A stretch of DNA of 30,386 nt from Phycisphaerae bacterium. GTDB taxonomy: Bacteria; Planctomycetota; Phycisphaerae; UBA1845. The stretch spans positions 1 to 30,386 of the forward strand of contig JAJDDU010000222.1 of the NCBI GenBank assembly GCA_029260155.1, given 5' to 3'. The position numbers and the translations under genes are program-made. Positions 8,855-15,445 of this stretch are shown here, in pieces. Position 1 is the stretch's first letter. Each line of letters opens with the position of its first letter. The notes below the pieces were generated by a model. The model was not told the origin of the DNA. It did no database searches and saw only the letters and a list, made by a program, of their open reading frames with translations.

Positions 8855-9202
8855 CGCGATTCAATTGCCGCCTTTCACGCATCGCGCTCCATACCCGCTC
8901 CATCGTAACAGTCGCGATTCGACAGTGCCAAGTCACCCAGGAATCGACCCCCAAAGCCCACCGATTGCAACCCGTGGGACCGACCAATCCACGTCCTACG
9001 CCCCAACCGCCGCCCTGCTACTAACCGCACGTCGCCCCCGCCCTGCTCGACGACGCAAACTGGCAGCTTCAGGTCGCGATTCGTGGGGCTGCCTGAAGGG
9101 CGACAGGGGATTGACGCGCGACCGCCGAAGGCACACAATGCAGTTCACTTACCACGCGGTCGGTCGCCGCAATATCGACGAGGCGCTAGCGGAGAGCACG
9201 CC
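8855..9202. other. Divergent intergenic region
   Basis: This 348-bp stretch separates the methyltransferase start from the two-TM gene start and holds no convincing gene. The octamer CGCGATTC occurs near 8856 (overlapping the methyltransferase leader), 8913 and 9075. Around 9062-9098 two alternative short stems are possible (GGCAGC/GCTGCC and CTTCAGG/CCTGAAG). The only strong signal is the promoter listed separately at 9111-9139. Confidence 0.5.
9111..9139 (+). promoter_or_regulatory. Sigma-70-type promoter of the two-TM gene
   Basis: TTGACG (9111-9116, 5 of 6 consensus) and CACAAT (9134-9139, 4 of 6) are separated by exactly 17 bp. The predicted transcript starts near 9146 and gives a leader of about 57 nt before the GTG at 9203, whose ribosome site is GGAGAG. 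Confidence 0.5.
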
Positions 9203-9721
9203 GTGGAACGGTCGGATTGGCCCAGCGAAGCACAGGACAATCTCATCTTTGCCTCGTGCTATCACAGCGTGTTGATGGCCCACAACAGCGTGAATTACTA
9301 CAAACTCCAGAGGGACAGGTGTCGACAACGCGAGGTGAAGGGTAGGTGGATCCATGCCGTTGTGGTGCTCATATTCGTGTGTGGTGCTGGTGCCTTTCCG
9401 GAGTGGACGCCTGCAGTTGGCATCAGCGGGGTCGTGGCTGTGCTGGTTGCGCTTCGGGAAGCCGGAAAAAAAACAGACGAGACGACCAAATTCGAGATCG
9501 CTACCGCGCGGTGGAACGACATTCTCCGTGGCGCCAATCACTTGCTAGCTGACATTGAGGCGGCTTACCCAAACGTCGACCGCCTGAAACCCGAGACTAC
9601 CAAGCTCCGCAAACGCTGGATCGACGAAGAGACCCGAGATTCTACCACTGTAGACGAAACACTGCAGTGGGAGGCAGCGCGACAACTTGCTGCCGAGCGC
9701 GGCCTACGTGGTTGGCCTTAA
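9203..9721 (+). CDS. Small two-TM protein with helical cytoplasmic arms (SLATT-like layout)
   Basis: The protein has 172 residues from a GTG start at 9203, chosen for GGAGAG 6 nt upstream and because the frame before it looks non-coding. An ATG at 9275 is an alternative. Residues 1-47 form a charged helix, 49-65 (WIHAVVVLIFVCGAGAF) and 69-84 (TPAVGISGVVAVLVAL) form a tight two-span hairpin, and 85-172 are charged and helical. This order resembles SLATT-type two-TM proteins, which in conflict systems act as membrane effectors next to nucleotide-signal sensors, but I cannot assign the family from sequence alone. There is no signal peptide. The proline-rich gene follows after 15 nt, with its ribosome site directly behind this stop, so the two are almost certainly co-translated partners. 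Confidence 0.72.
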   Translation: MERSDWPSEAQDNLIFASCYHSVLMAHNSVNYYKLQRDRCRQREVKGRWIHAVVVLIFVCGAGAFPEWTPAVGISGVVAVLVALREAGKKTDETTKFEIATARWNDILRGANHLLADIEAAYPNVDRLKPETTKLRKRWIDEETRDSTTVDETLQWEAARQLAAERGLRGWP

Positions 9722-9736
9722 CGGAGTAAGACAGTC

Positions 9737-9901
9737 ATGTCGAAGAACCCCGAACCAACTCGCCCACCACCTAAGCCCGCACCTCCCCCCAGCCCTCTGC
9801 CGCCGCTGAGGAAGCAGCCAACCCCCGGCCCGAACCGCCCGCCCGCAATTCAACCACCCACGCCGTTCCCGCCTGCTCCGCCGTTACCTCGGAAACCGTA
9901 A
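9737..9901 (+). CDS. 54-residue proline-rich peptide, partner of the two-TM protein
   Basis: The ATG at 9737 has GGAG 10 nt upstream, and that site begins 1 nt after the stop of the two-TM gene. The peptide starts MSKNPEPTRPPPKPAPPP and runs to PLPRKP; nearly half the residues are proline, with scattered Lys/Arg and no acidic residues after Glu6. It has P-x-x-P-x-R/K elements (PLPPLR, PPLPRK), a class recognised by SH3-like folds, although no bacterial partner can be named. It is expected to be extended (polyproline II), soluble and basic. The reading frame is supported by its good ribosome site, close spacing and coherent composition, but the region is generally C-rich, which favours proline codons in this frame. 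No known function. Confidence 0.6.
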   Translation: MSKNPEPTRPPPKPAPPPSPLPPLRKQPTPGPNRPPAIQPPTPFPPAPPLPRKP

Positions 9902-10532
9902 ATGTCCCTCTGATGACCACCAATCAACTGACCTTTGTCACCACTACCGGTGCGCAGAATCCGACAAGGCCAAGCGGGACGAGGCCTACGAGCCCATCGG
10001 GAACACCACACCATACCTAATTCACCAAGTCGTCACAGCCGATCCCCCGCTCGTGCTCATCCGCCGCCTCCGCGATTCGCACGCCGCCACGAGTCGCAAA
10101 ACGCACTTTCACACCCGAAACACACGTGGCTGTGGCAATATCACAATCCACAGATCAGACCCGTAGTTATTACCATGCGGGGACGCTGCGCGCCATCTGA
10201 GCCAGCAAGCCAACGCCCCCGCGCCGGAGCACGAATCGCCATGAGCAGAACGAATCCAACCGATCTCACCACCAAACGCACGCCACGACCCAGAAGCCAC
10301 GATTGCCTCGCGCGGCGCGCATACCGTACTGACGAAACGAAGCCATCTGACAGTGCCACTTCACTCTCTCCGGAACCCCGCCCGACCCCAGCACTCCGCC
10401 ATCCGCACCGTATCGCTGCCGCCCCAAGCCGCCGGAAGTGTCATGCACCCGTGTCGCGTGGGTCGGCGATGGCGGCCTTGTGTTTCTTGGGAGTCTGCTC
10501 AACACTGCGCCTCTTGGTTGATTGGATTGGTT
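9902..10532. other. C-rich 631-bp stretch without a convincing gene
   Basis: No frame here has protein-like composition together with a ribosome site. The plus strand is strongly C-rich and G-poor, continuing the bias of the proline-rich gene. One open stretch, in the frame of base 9903 down to a stop at about 10163, reads more like protein than the others (EAYEPIGNTTPYLIHQVV, then LVLIRRLRDSH) but lacks a start codon with a ribosome site; it could be a decayed gene or the remains of a longer downstream partner. A longer frame running from 9935 into nadC is low-complexity and rejected. No promoter for nadC is obvious. Confidence 0.45.
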
Positions 10533-11438
10533 ATGACCGTTCCCGAAACTGACATCCGGGCAGTACATACGCAGGCCCGCCTGCTCGCGGAGATGGCGCG
10601 CGAGGAGGATCTGGGCTCGGGCGACGTGACCACCGCCCTCCTCGACACGCGCGCGGTGCAGGAGTTTCGCTTGGTCGCCCGGCAGCGCGGCGCGCTGTGC
10701 GGACGGGAGATCGGCGAAGTTGTGTTGGCTGCCTACGGGGATTCGATCGACCTCGCTTGGTCCGACGCAGCCACCGATGGCGCGCTTTTTGAACAAGGCC
10801 AATCGCTCGCCGTCCTCCGAGGGCAGTGCGGCGACATCCTCGCAGCCGAGCGTGTGTTCTTGAATTTCCTGCAACGCTTATGCGGAATCGCCACTTCGAC
10901 CCGCGCCTACGTGGATGCGGTCGCGGGAACAGACGCAAAAATCCTCGACACCCGTAAAACGACGCCCGGCTGGCGTGTTCTGGAAAAGTACGCCGTTCGC
11001 TGCGGCGGCGGCCACAATCACCGGATGGGCTTGTACGACGCCGTCCTGGTCAAGGACAATCACCTCGCGGGGATTCCGGCCGACAAGCTCGCAGGACGCG
11101 CGTTTGAGATGCTCAATGCCGTTTCGGCACTCGATCGCGAACCGGCGTTCATCGAAATCGAAGCCGACACCATAGAGCAGGTCGAGGCGTTGCTGTCGGT
11201 CGTCGGCATCGACATCATCCTGCTGGACAACTTCTCATTGGAAGACTTGCGTCGGGCGGTCGCGCTCCGCGACGATTTGAACCTGCGGGGCAAGGTCGCC
11301 CTCGAAGCCTCCGGTGGCGTCACATTGAAAACCGTCCGCTCCATCGCCGAAACCGCCGTCGACCGCATTTCCGTCGGCGCGATTACCCATTCCGCACTGG
11401 CGCTGGACCTGGCATTGGACGAGGGGCAGGCTAGGTAG
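10533..11438 (+). CDS. nadC: Nicotinate-nucleotide pyrophosphorylase (carboxylating)
   Basis: The 301-residue protein makes nicotinate mononucleotide, CO2 and pyrophosphate from quinolinate and PRPP in de novo NAD synthesis. The active-site block LDTRKTTPGWRVLEKYAVR (residues about 139-157) is followed by GGGHNHRMGLYDAVLVKDNH, then IEIEADT, then LLDNF and LEASGGVTL, all typical of the type II PRTase barrel. Length is normal. The start at 10533 fits the family (MTVPETDIRAVHTQARLLAE); upstream codons in frame read as non-coding. The ribosome site is weak (GGATTGG region). A Ser/Thr kinase gene starts within about 30 nt of the stop and is probably read from the same transcript. Confidence 0.96.
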   Translation: MTVPETDIRAVHTQARLLAEMAREEDLGSGDVTTALLDTRAVQEFRLVARQRGALCGREIGEVVLAAYGDSIDLAWSDAATDGALFEQGQSLAVLRGQCGDILAAERVFLNFLQRLCGIATSTRAYVDAVAGTDAKILDTRKTTPGWRVLEKYAVRCGGGHNHRMGLYDAVLVKDNHLAGIPADKLAGRAFEMLNAVSALDREPAFIEIEADTIEQVEALLSVVGIDIILLDNFSLEDLRRAVALRDDLNLRGKVALEASGGVTLKTVRSIAETAVDRISVGAITHSALALDLALDEGQAR

Positions 11439-11468
11439 GCAATGATGGCAAACGAGAGAGGCTCTTCA

Positions 11469-12470
11469 ATGTCGAATCGCGAGACGTGGTGGGATGGTGG
11501 TTGGTGTGAAATCCGCGAGCTCGGAAAAGGCGGGCAGGGCGTTGTGCTTCTTGCTCGCAAAGTCGATTTCGCCAAGCTATGTGGATCGATTGGGAAAGTC
11601 GCAGAGTTGCTGAGGCCGTACTCAGGACCAGGCGCAGGTTCTTCGCTTGAGCGTGACATCGCCAAACACGTGCTTGCGCGTTTTCAGGATCTTGCCGAGG
11701 CCCCGTTGGGCGCGTTGAAAGTTCTATTGCCGCGCGACACTGACGCCGAGGCGCAGAAGGCACACGACCGTTGGAAACGCGAAACCGAGGCCTTGAGAAC
11801 CATTCAGCACCCAAACCTGATCAAGCTATTGGACTCGAATCAGAATCACAATCGCGACGGAAAGTGTTGGTTTGTGATGGAATACCACCGAAACGGTTCG
11901 CTTGATAAACATCGCGGACGCTTCACGGGAAACGTGCGGGCTACCCTCGAAGCGATCTTACCCCTGGTCGACGCCGTCGCGAAGCTTCACAAGGGCAAGT
12001 ACATCCATCGAGACATCAAGCCCCAGAACATTTTCGTTGCAGACGACGGACAATTGGTCCTCGGCGACTTCGGTTTGGTCTATCCCGTGAACTCGGATAG
12101 TTCGCGCGTGACAGGCACGAACGAGAGCGTGGGTTCCGGTGATTGGATGCCCCCTTGGGCTGATCGAGAGCGATGGGAGAGTCCGAGACCTGTGTTCGAC
12201 GTGTTTACGCTCGCGAAAGTGATTTGGTGGATGATATCGGGCCGGCGTCCGTTCCCACACCACTACTATGATCGTGGCGACGATGATCTCGCCGGGCAGT
12301 TTCCCAATAATTCTGCGATGGCGGCCGTCAACACGTTCCTCGGCGAGTGTATCGTCGATCGACCCGAATCGTGCGATCATCAGAACGCCAGGGCGTTGTG
12401 GAATCGTATCGCCGAGTTGCAGCGTGAAATCAGTAAGGAAACAGAGGGGTCAAGTTCTCAAACAGCGTGA
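11469..12470 (+). CDS. Cytoplasmic Hanks-type Ser/Thr protein kinase with N-lobe insertion
   Basis: The 333-residue protein is a single kinase domain: Gly loop GKGGQG (19-24), ATP-positioning Lys84 in ALKVLL, the alpha-C segment KRETEALRTIQHPNL, catalytic loop HRDIKPQN (160-167) and DFG (180-182). The APE region is changed (WMPPWADRE), as in some divergent kinases. Between the Gly loop and Lys84 there are about 60 residues where roughly 15 are usual, so the N-lobe carries an insertion. There is no membrane segment or sensor domain, unlike most PknB-type kinases. The start at 11469 has GAGAGG 7 nt upstream; ATGs at 11442/11445 are alternatives with poorer spacing. The last 41 bp overlap the 3' end of the convergent PIN toxin gene. 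Its substrate is unknown. Confidence 0.88.
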   Translation: MSNRETWWDGGWCEIRELGKGGQGVVLLARKVDFAKLCGSIGKVAELLRPYSGPGAGSSLERDIAKHVLARFQDLAEAPLGALKVLLPRDTDAEAQKAHDRWKRETEALRTIQHPNLIKLLDSNQNHNRDGKCWFVMEYHRNGSLDKHRGRFTGNVRATLEAILPLVDAVAKLHKGKYIHRDIKPQNIFVADDGQLVLGDFGLVYPVNSDSSRVTGTNESVGSGDWMPPWADRERWESPRPVFDVFTLAKVIWWMISGRRPFPHHYYDRGDDDLAGQFPNNSAMAAVNTFLGECIVDRPESCDHQNARALWNRIAELQREISKETEGSSSQTA

Positions 12471-12816
12471 AGTGCTTTCGATCAAGAGTCGCAATCGTCG
12501 ATTCGGTCCGCAAGGCCGTCGCGGCAATCAAGCAATCAATCCACCCGACGCCGTGTGACAGTCGGAGGCGACGTAGTAAATCGAGAGACAATTCAATGTC
12601 CTGCGCAGAAGGAAAATGTAGATGGAAGATCGCGACCAGTTCATCAACGGCCGCCTGCTCATGCTTGTTCAGTACGCCGGTCAAGACCTCCGCGACCACT
12701 GCAGCGTGCGTGGCCAGCCTACGTTCGGCACGAACTGTCGTGAGGAATCGCTCGGCCTCCGGTCTTCCACGCAGAAAGTCGATGAGTATGGACGAGTCAA
12801 TGATCGTGTCATTCAT
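12430..12816 (-). CDS. vapC: VapC-type PIN-domain ribonuclease toxin
   Basis: The 128-residue protein starts MNDTIIDSSILIDFLRG and has the four PIN acidic residues: Asp7, Glu43 (VVAEVLTG), Asp94 (GWIDCLIAA) and Asp112 (TLDRKHF). Length is typical of VapC toxins, which cleave structured RNAs such as tRNA or rRNA loops using Mg2+. Its ATG lies inside the end of the antitoxin gene: the 8-bp overlap ATGAATGA joins the toxin start and antitoxin stop, giving translational coupling. The 3' end overlaps the kinase gene by 41 bp in the opposite direction. A long upstream extension of this frame is an antisense shadow of the antitoxin. Confidence 0.9.
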   Translation of the reverse strand: MNDTIIDSSILIDFLRGRPEAERFLTTVRAERRLATHAAVVAEVLTGVLNKHEQAAVDELVAIFHLHFPSAQDIELSLDLLRRLRLSHGVGWIDCLIAATALRTESTIATLDRKHFTLFENLTPLFPY

Positions 12817-13033
12817 CGCGACCCTCGTGTTCGATCGTCTCGCGAAGGCGTCGCGACGCCTCCACCGGGTCGGACATGTCCTCCCGGTTGCGCCAGATGC
12901 CGAACGCAGGGTGATCGTGAAGCGGTTCCTGGGTCGAGTCGATCGGGGCGACGTCCACAACCGTGCCGTCCGGAAGAGCGGAATCCGGCTCAAGCACGAC
13001 AACGCCTTTCTTGACAACTCCGCGATAGGTCAT
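12809..13033 (-). CDS. Antitoxin of the PIN-domain pair (DUF104/AF2212-like N-terminus)
   Basis: The 74-residue protein starts MTYRGVVKKGVVVLEPDSAL, a short beta-rich segment like that of DUF104/AF2212-type antitoxins, and ends with an acidic-basic helical tail (DPVEASRRLRETIEHEGRDE) likely to occupy the toxin active site. Such antitoxins neutralise the PIN toxin and often bind their own promoter. The start at 13033 has AAGGAG 10 nt upstream and a TATAAT box 24 nt upstream. Gene order antitoxin-toxin with an 8-bp overlap is typical. The exact family is inferred from the N-terminal pattern only. Confidence 0.8.
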   Translation of the reverse strand: MTYRGVVKKGVVVLEPDSALPDGTVVDVAPIDSTQEPLHDHPAFGIWRNREDMSDPVEASRRLRETIEHEGRDE

Positions 13034-13057
13034 GGCAACGGAACTCCTTATTGAAGT

Positions 13058-13063
13058 ATTATA
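13058..13063 (-). promoter_or_regulatory. Perfect -10 box of the toxin-antitoxin operon
   Basis: TATAAT reads on the minus strand at 13063-13058, 24 nt before the antitoxin ATG, leaving room for a leader of about 18 nt that still includes the AAGGAG ribosome site. No good -35 is found at 16-18 bp, which would fit a promoter that needs or is shaped by a bound regulator. The box lies in the 69-bp divergent gap shared with tsaD. Confidence 0.5.
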
Positions 13064-13102
13064 CAACATCAAATGAACGAAGCGAGCGGAGACGGTCCGA
13101 AA

Positions 13103-14116
13103 ATGGCGACGATCTTGGGTATTGAAAGCTCCTGCGACGAGACGGCCGCTGCGGTGGTGGTCGATGGGCGGGATGTGCGCAGCAATATTGTCGCGTCGCA
13201 GGTCGATCTGCATCGCAAATACGGCGGCGTGGTTCCGGAGATTGCTTCGCGAGCACATATCGAGAACATGGACGCGGTGGTGGCGGAAGCCATGGAAGTC
13301 GCGAAAGTGTCACGATGTGACATTGACGCCATCGCCGTCACGCAGAACCCTGGGCTGATCGGATCGTTACTGATCGGCGTCACCTGCGCCAAAACGCTGG
13401 CGTGGTACTGGAACAAGCCGCTGCTCGCGGTGGACCACGTGCTGGCCCACGTGTACAGCCCCGCGATCGACGGCGGGCCGGACGTCTGGCCGGCAATCGC
13501 GATGGTAGTCTCGGGCGGACACACTTCGCTCTACCGAGTGGACGACTTCGAGACCGTCGAGCGGCTGGGTCAAACCACCGACGACGCAGCCGGCGAGGCG
13601 TTCGACAAGGTAGCGACGATTCTGAATCTGCCCTATCCCGGCGGGCCGGAAATCGACCGGTTGGCCAAGCGCGGCGACGCGAAGGCCGTCAGCTTTCCGC
13701 GATCGATGCTTGGGCGAGAGTCGTTGGATTTCTCCTTCTCAGGGCTCAAGACCGCCGTCCTCTACCACGTCAACGGTCCCGGCAAGACTTCGGGCGGCTT
13801 GGAGAAGCTCACCGAGCAGCAGATCGCCGACATCGCAGCCAGCTTTCAGGAAGCGGTCGTCGACGTGTTGGTGCGTAAGACCCTGCGTGCGTTGGACCGG
13901 ACAGGCTATGCGAATGTCGCGCTATCCGGCGGCGTGGCAGCCAACAGCCGATTGCGGGCGAAGATGCAAGAAGCGTGCGCGGAACGCGGCGCGTCATTCT
14001 TCGCAGCCAAGATCGCTTACTGCCAAGACAACGCAGCCATGATCGCAGCGTTGGGCGAACACTTGTTTCGACAGGGTCAGACCGTGACACTAGAACTGGA
14101 CGCCTCAGCGCGCTGA
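13103..14116 (+). CDS. tsaD: tRNA N6-adenosine threonylcarbamoyltransferase (t6A37 synthesis)
   Basis: The 337-residue protein transfers the threonylcarbamoyl group to A37 of ANN-decoding tRNAs together with TsaB and TsaE. Seen motifs: ILGIESSCDETAAAVV at the N-terminus, HRKYGGVVPEIASRAH, metal-binding His112 and His116 (DHVLAHVYS), VVSGGHTSL, DDAAGEAFDKVA, YPGGPEIDR, FSFSGLKTAV, SGGVAANSRLR and CQDNAAMIA. Length is normal. The ATG at 13103 is preferred because homologs begin at this point and GGAG stands 11 nt before it; an ATG at 13073 lacks a ribosome site. It is divergent from the vapB/vapC-type pair and convergent with the RidA-like gene, the two stops being only 14 bp apart. Confidence 0.96.
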   Translation: MATILGIESSCDETAAAVVVDGRDVRSNIVASQVDLHRKYGGVVPEIASRAHIENMDAVVAEAMEVAKVSRCDIDAIAVTQNPGLIGSLLIGVTCAKTLAWYWNKPLLAVDHVLAHVYSPAIDGGPDVWPAIAMVVSGGHTSLYRVDDFETVERLGQTTDDAAGEAFDKVATILNLPYPGGPEIDRLAKRGDAKAVSFPRSMLGRESLDFSFSGLKTAVLYHVNGPGKTSGGLEKLTEQQIADIAASFQEAVVDVLVRKTLRALDRTGYANVALSGGVAANSRLRAKMQEACAERGASFFAAKIAYCQDNAAMIAALGEHLFRQGQTVTLELDASAR

Positions 14117-14130
14117 CGTCGATGAGCGGG

Positions 14131-14589
14131 TCACGCAACCTCGACCGTGAGCACGAGTTCGACGGCGGCGTTGAGCGGCAGCTCCGCGACGCCGACCGCT
14201 GCCCGCACATGCTTGCCGTTCTCGCCAAAGACCTTCGCGAGAAAATCGCTCGCGCCGTTGGCTACCTTGGCTTGGTCGGTGAATCCCTGGGCACTGTTGA
14301 CGAAGACCTCAAGCCGGACGACGCGTGTGATGCTGTCGATGCCGCCCGCCTCCGCGGCAGCGGCAGCGAGTGCGTTGATGACAGCCACTTCCGCACCCTT
14401 GGCAGCTTCTTCGAGTGTCGCGTCCTGACCCACCTTGCCCGTGCAAGTGAGGTGCCCATCCTTCAGCGGTAGTTGGCCACTCGTTAAGACAACGTGGCCA
14501 CTCCGCATGGCGGGGACGTAACTGCCGACCGGCGTCGCCACCGCGGGCAGCGTCACGCCGAGTTGTTCAAGATTCCGGGATGGGGTCAT
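14131..14589 (-). CDS. RidA/YjgF-family protein lacking the catalytic Arg
   Basis: The 152-residue protein shows the fold of the family: GNYVPA-like start (PVGSYVPAMRSGHVVLTSGQLPL), EEAAKGAEVAVINALAAAAAE, RVVRLEVFVNSAQGFTDQAKV and VRAAVGVAELPLNAAVELVL. Classical RidA deaminates reactive enamine/imine intermediates with an Arg in the V-A-R-L-P motif; here that position reads Glu (VAELP). It therefore fits the subgroup of longer YjgF-like proteins whose activity is not established. The ATG at 14589 has AGGAGG 9 nt upstream and overlaps the end of scpA by 23 bp, so it is the last gene of the trpS-scpA unit. Confidence 0.9.
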   Translation of the reverse strand: MTPSRNLEQLGVTLPAVATPVGSYVPAMRSGHVVLTSGQLPLKDGHLTCTGKVGQDATLEEAAKGAEVAVINALAAAAAEAGGIDSITRVVRLEVFVNSAQGFTDQAKVANGASDFLAKVFGENGKHVRAAVGVAELPLNAAVELVLTVEVA

Positions 14590-15445
14590 CGGCTTGTTCC
14601 TCCTCAGCTGGTGGGTCTTCTTCGACAGCCTGCTCGATCGCATCACCGCCACGGCCGGGTTCATCGTCTGCGTGCGCGGCGAAGGGGCGGTCGTCGTCGG
14701 ACTCGTCAACTTCGTCGAGTGGAGCGACGTCGATCAAGTGGATGGTGATGGGGCCGAACTGCTCGTCCTGAGTCACGCGGATGCGGCGCTGGCGGATGAG
14801 CTCGAGCAGTGCGAGAAACAGGCCGATCATTTGGATCTTGGTCCTGCCGCCGAACACGTCGGCGAACAGCTGCGAGCCCCCGCTTCGCTCCAGAAAGTCG
14901 GTGATGTCCGCGGCGTGCAGTGCCAACGGCGTGTCATCGACGACGACTTCGTGAAGCGTCTTTCCCTGGCCGGTCTGTTCGAGCAGATCGGTGAAGGCGT
15001 TCATCAGCGTCCAGATGCTGCAATCCTCGATGTCCACCTCGCCGGTTTCCCCCGGAAGACCGGTGGGGCGAAGAGGGTGACGCAAGGACTGGACTTGGCC
15101 GGCTGTGTCGAGTTGGTGGGCGGCGTCTTTGATGCTCTTGTAGGCGAGCAATTGGCGCACGAGTTCCAGGCGGGGATCCTCGAAGTCCTCCTCCTCGTCT
15201 TCCGTCGCGAGGTGACGCGGCAGGAGGGCGCGCGACTTGATCTCCATCAGTGTGGCCAGCATCACCAGAAAATCGCCGACCAAGTTGGGGTCGACGCTCT
15301 TAATGACCTCGACGAACTCGATGTACTGTTTGGTCAGCCGGGCGATTGGAATGTCGTATATCTCGATTTCGTCTTTGCGAATGAGATACAGGAGCAGTTC
15401 GAGCGGGCCGTTGTAGGCATCGAGATCGACGCGGTACTCGCTCAT
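14567..15445 (-). CDS. scpA: Segregation and condensation protein A
   Basis: ScpA is the kleisin subunit of the SMC-ScpAB condensin that organises and separates chromosomes. The 292-residue protein starts MSEYRVDLDAYNGPLELLLY and continues LIRKDEIEIYDIPIARLTKQY, DFLVMLATLMEIKSRALLP and RQLLAYKSIKDAA, all diagnostic. The C-terminal winged-helix-like part (FLALLELIRQRRIRVTQ) is followed by an unusual acidic tail of about 50 residues rich in Asp and Glu. The ATG at 15445 overlaps the trpS stop as ATGA and has AAAGG 6 nt upstream. The usual partner scpB is not next to it; the position is taken by the RidA-like gene. Confidence 0.94.
   Translation of the reverse strand: MSEYRVDLDAYNGPLELLLYLIRKDEIEIYDIPIARLTKQYIEFVEVIKSVDPNLVGDFLVMLATLMEIKSRALLPRHLATEDEEEDFEDPRLELVRQLLAYKSIKDAAHQLDTAGQVQSLRHPLRPTGLPGETGEVDIEDCSIWTLMNAFTDLLEQTGQGKTLHEVVVDDTPLALHAADITDFLERSGGSQLFADVFGGRTKIQMIGLFLALLELIRQRRIRVTQDEQFGPITIHLIDVAPLDEVDESDDDRPFAAHADDEPGRGGDAIEQAVEEDPPAEEEQADDPIPES

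Noticed and set aside
9935..10552. Frame of 205 codons before nadC
   Set aside because: Low-complexity, Arg/Pro/Ser-rich, no ribosome site and runs into the nadC start in another frame; explained by C-rich DNA.
11442..11468. Upstream kinase starts at 11442 and 11445
   Set aside because: The ribosome-site spacing is too short; the ATG at 11469 has GAGAGG at 7 nt.
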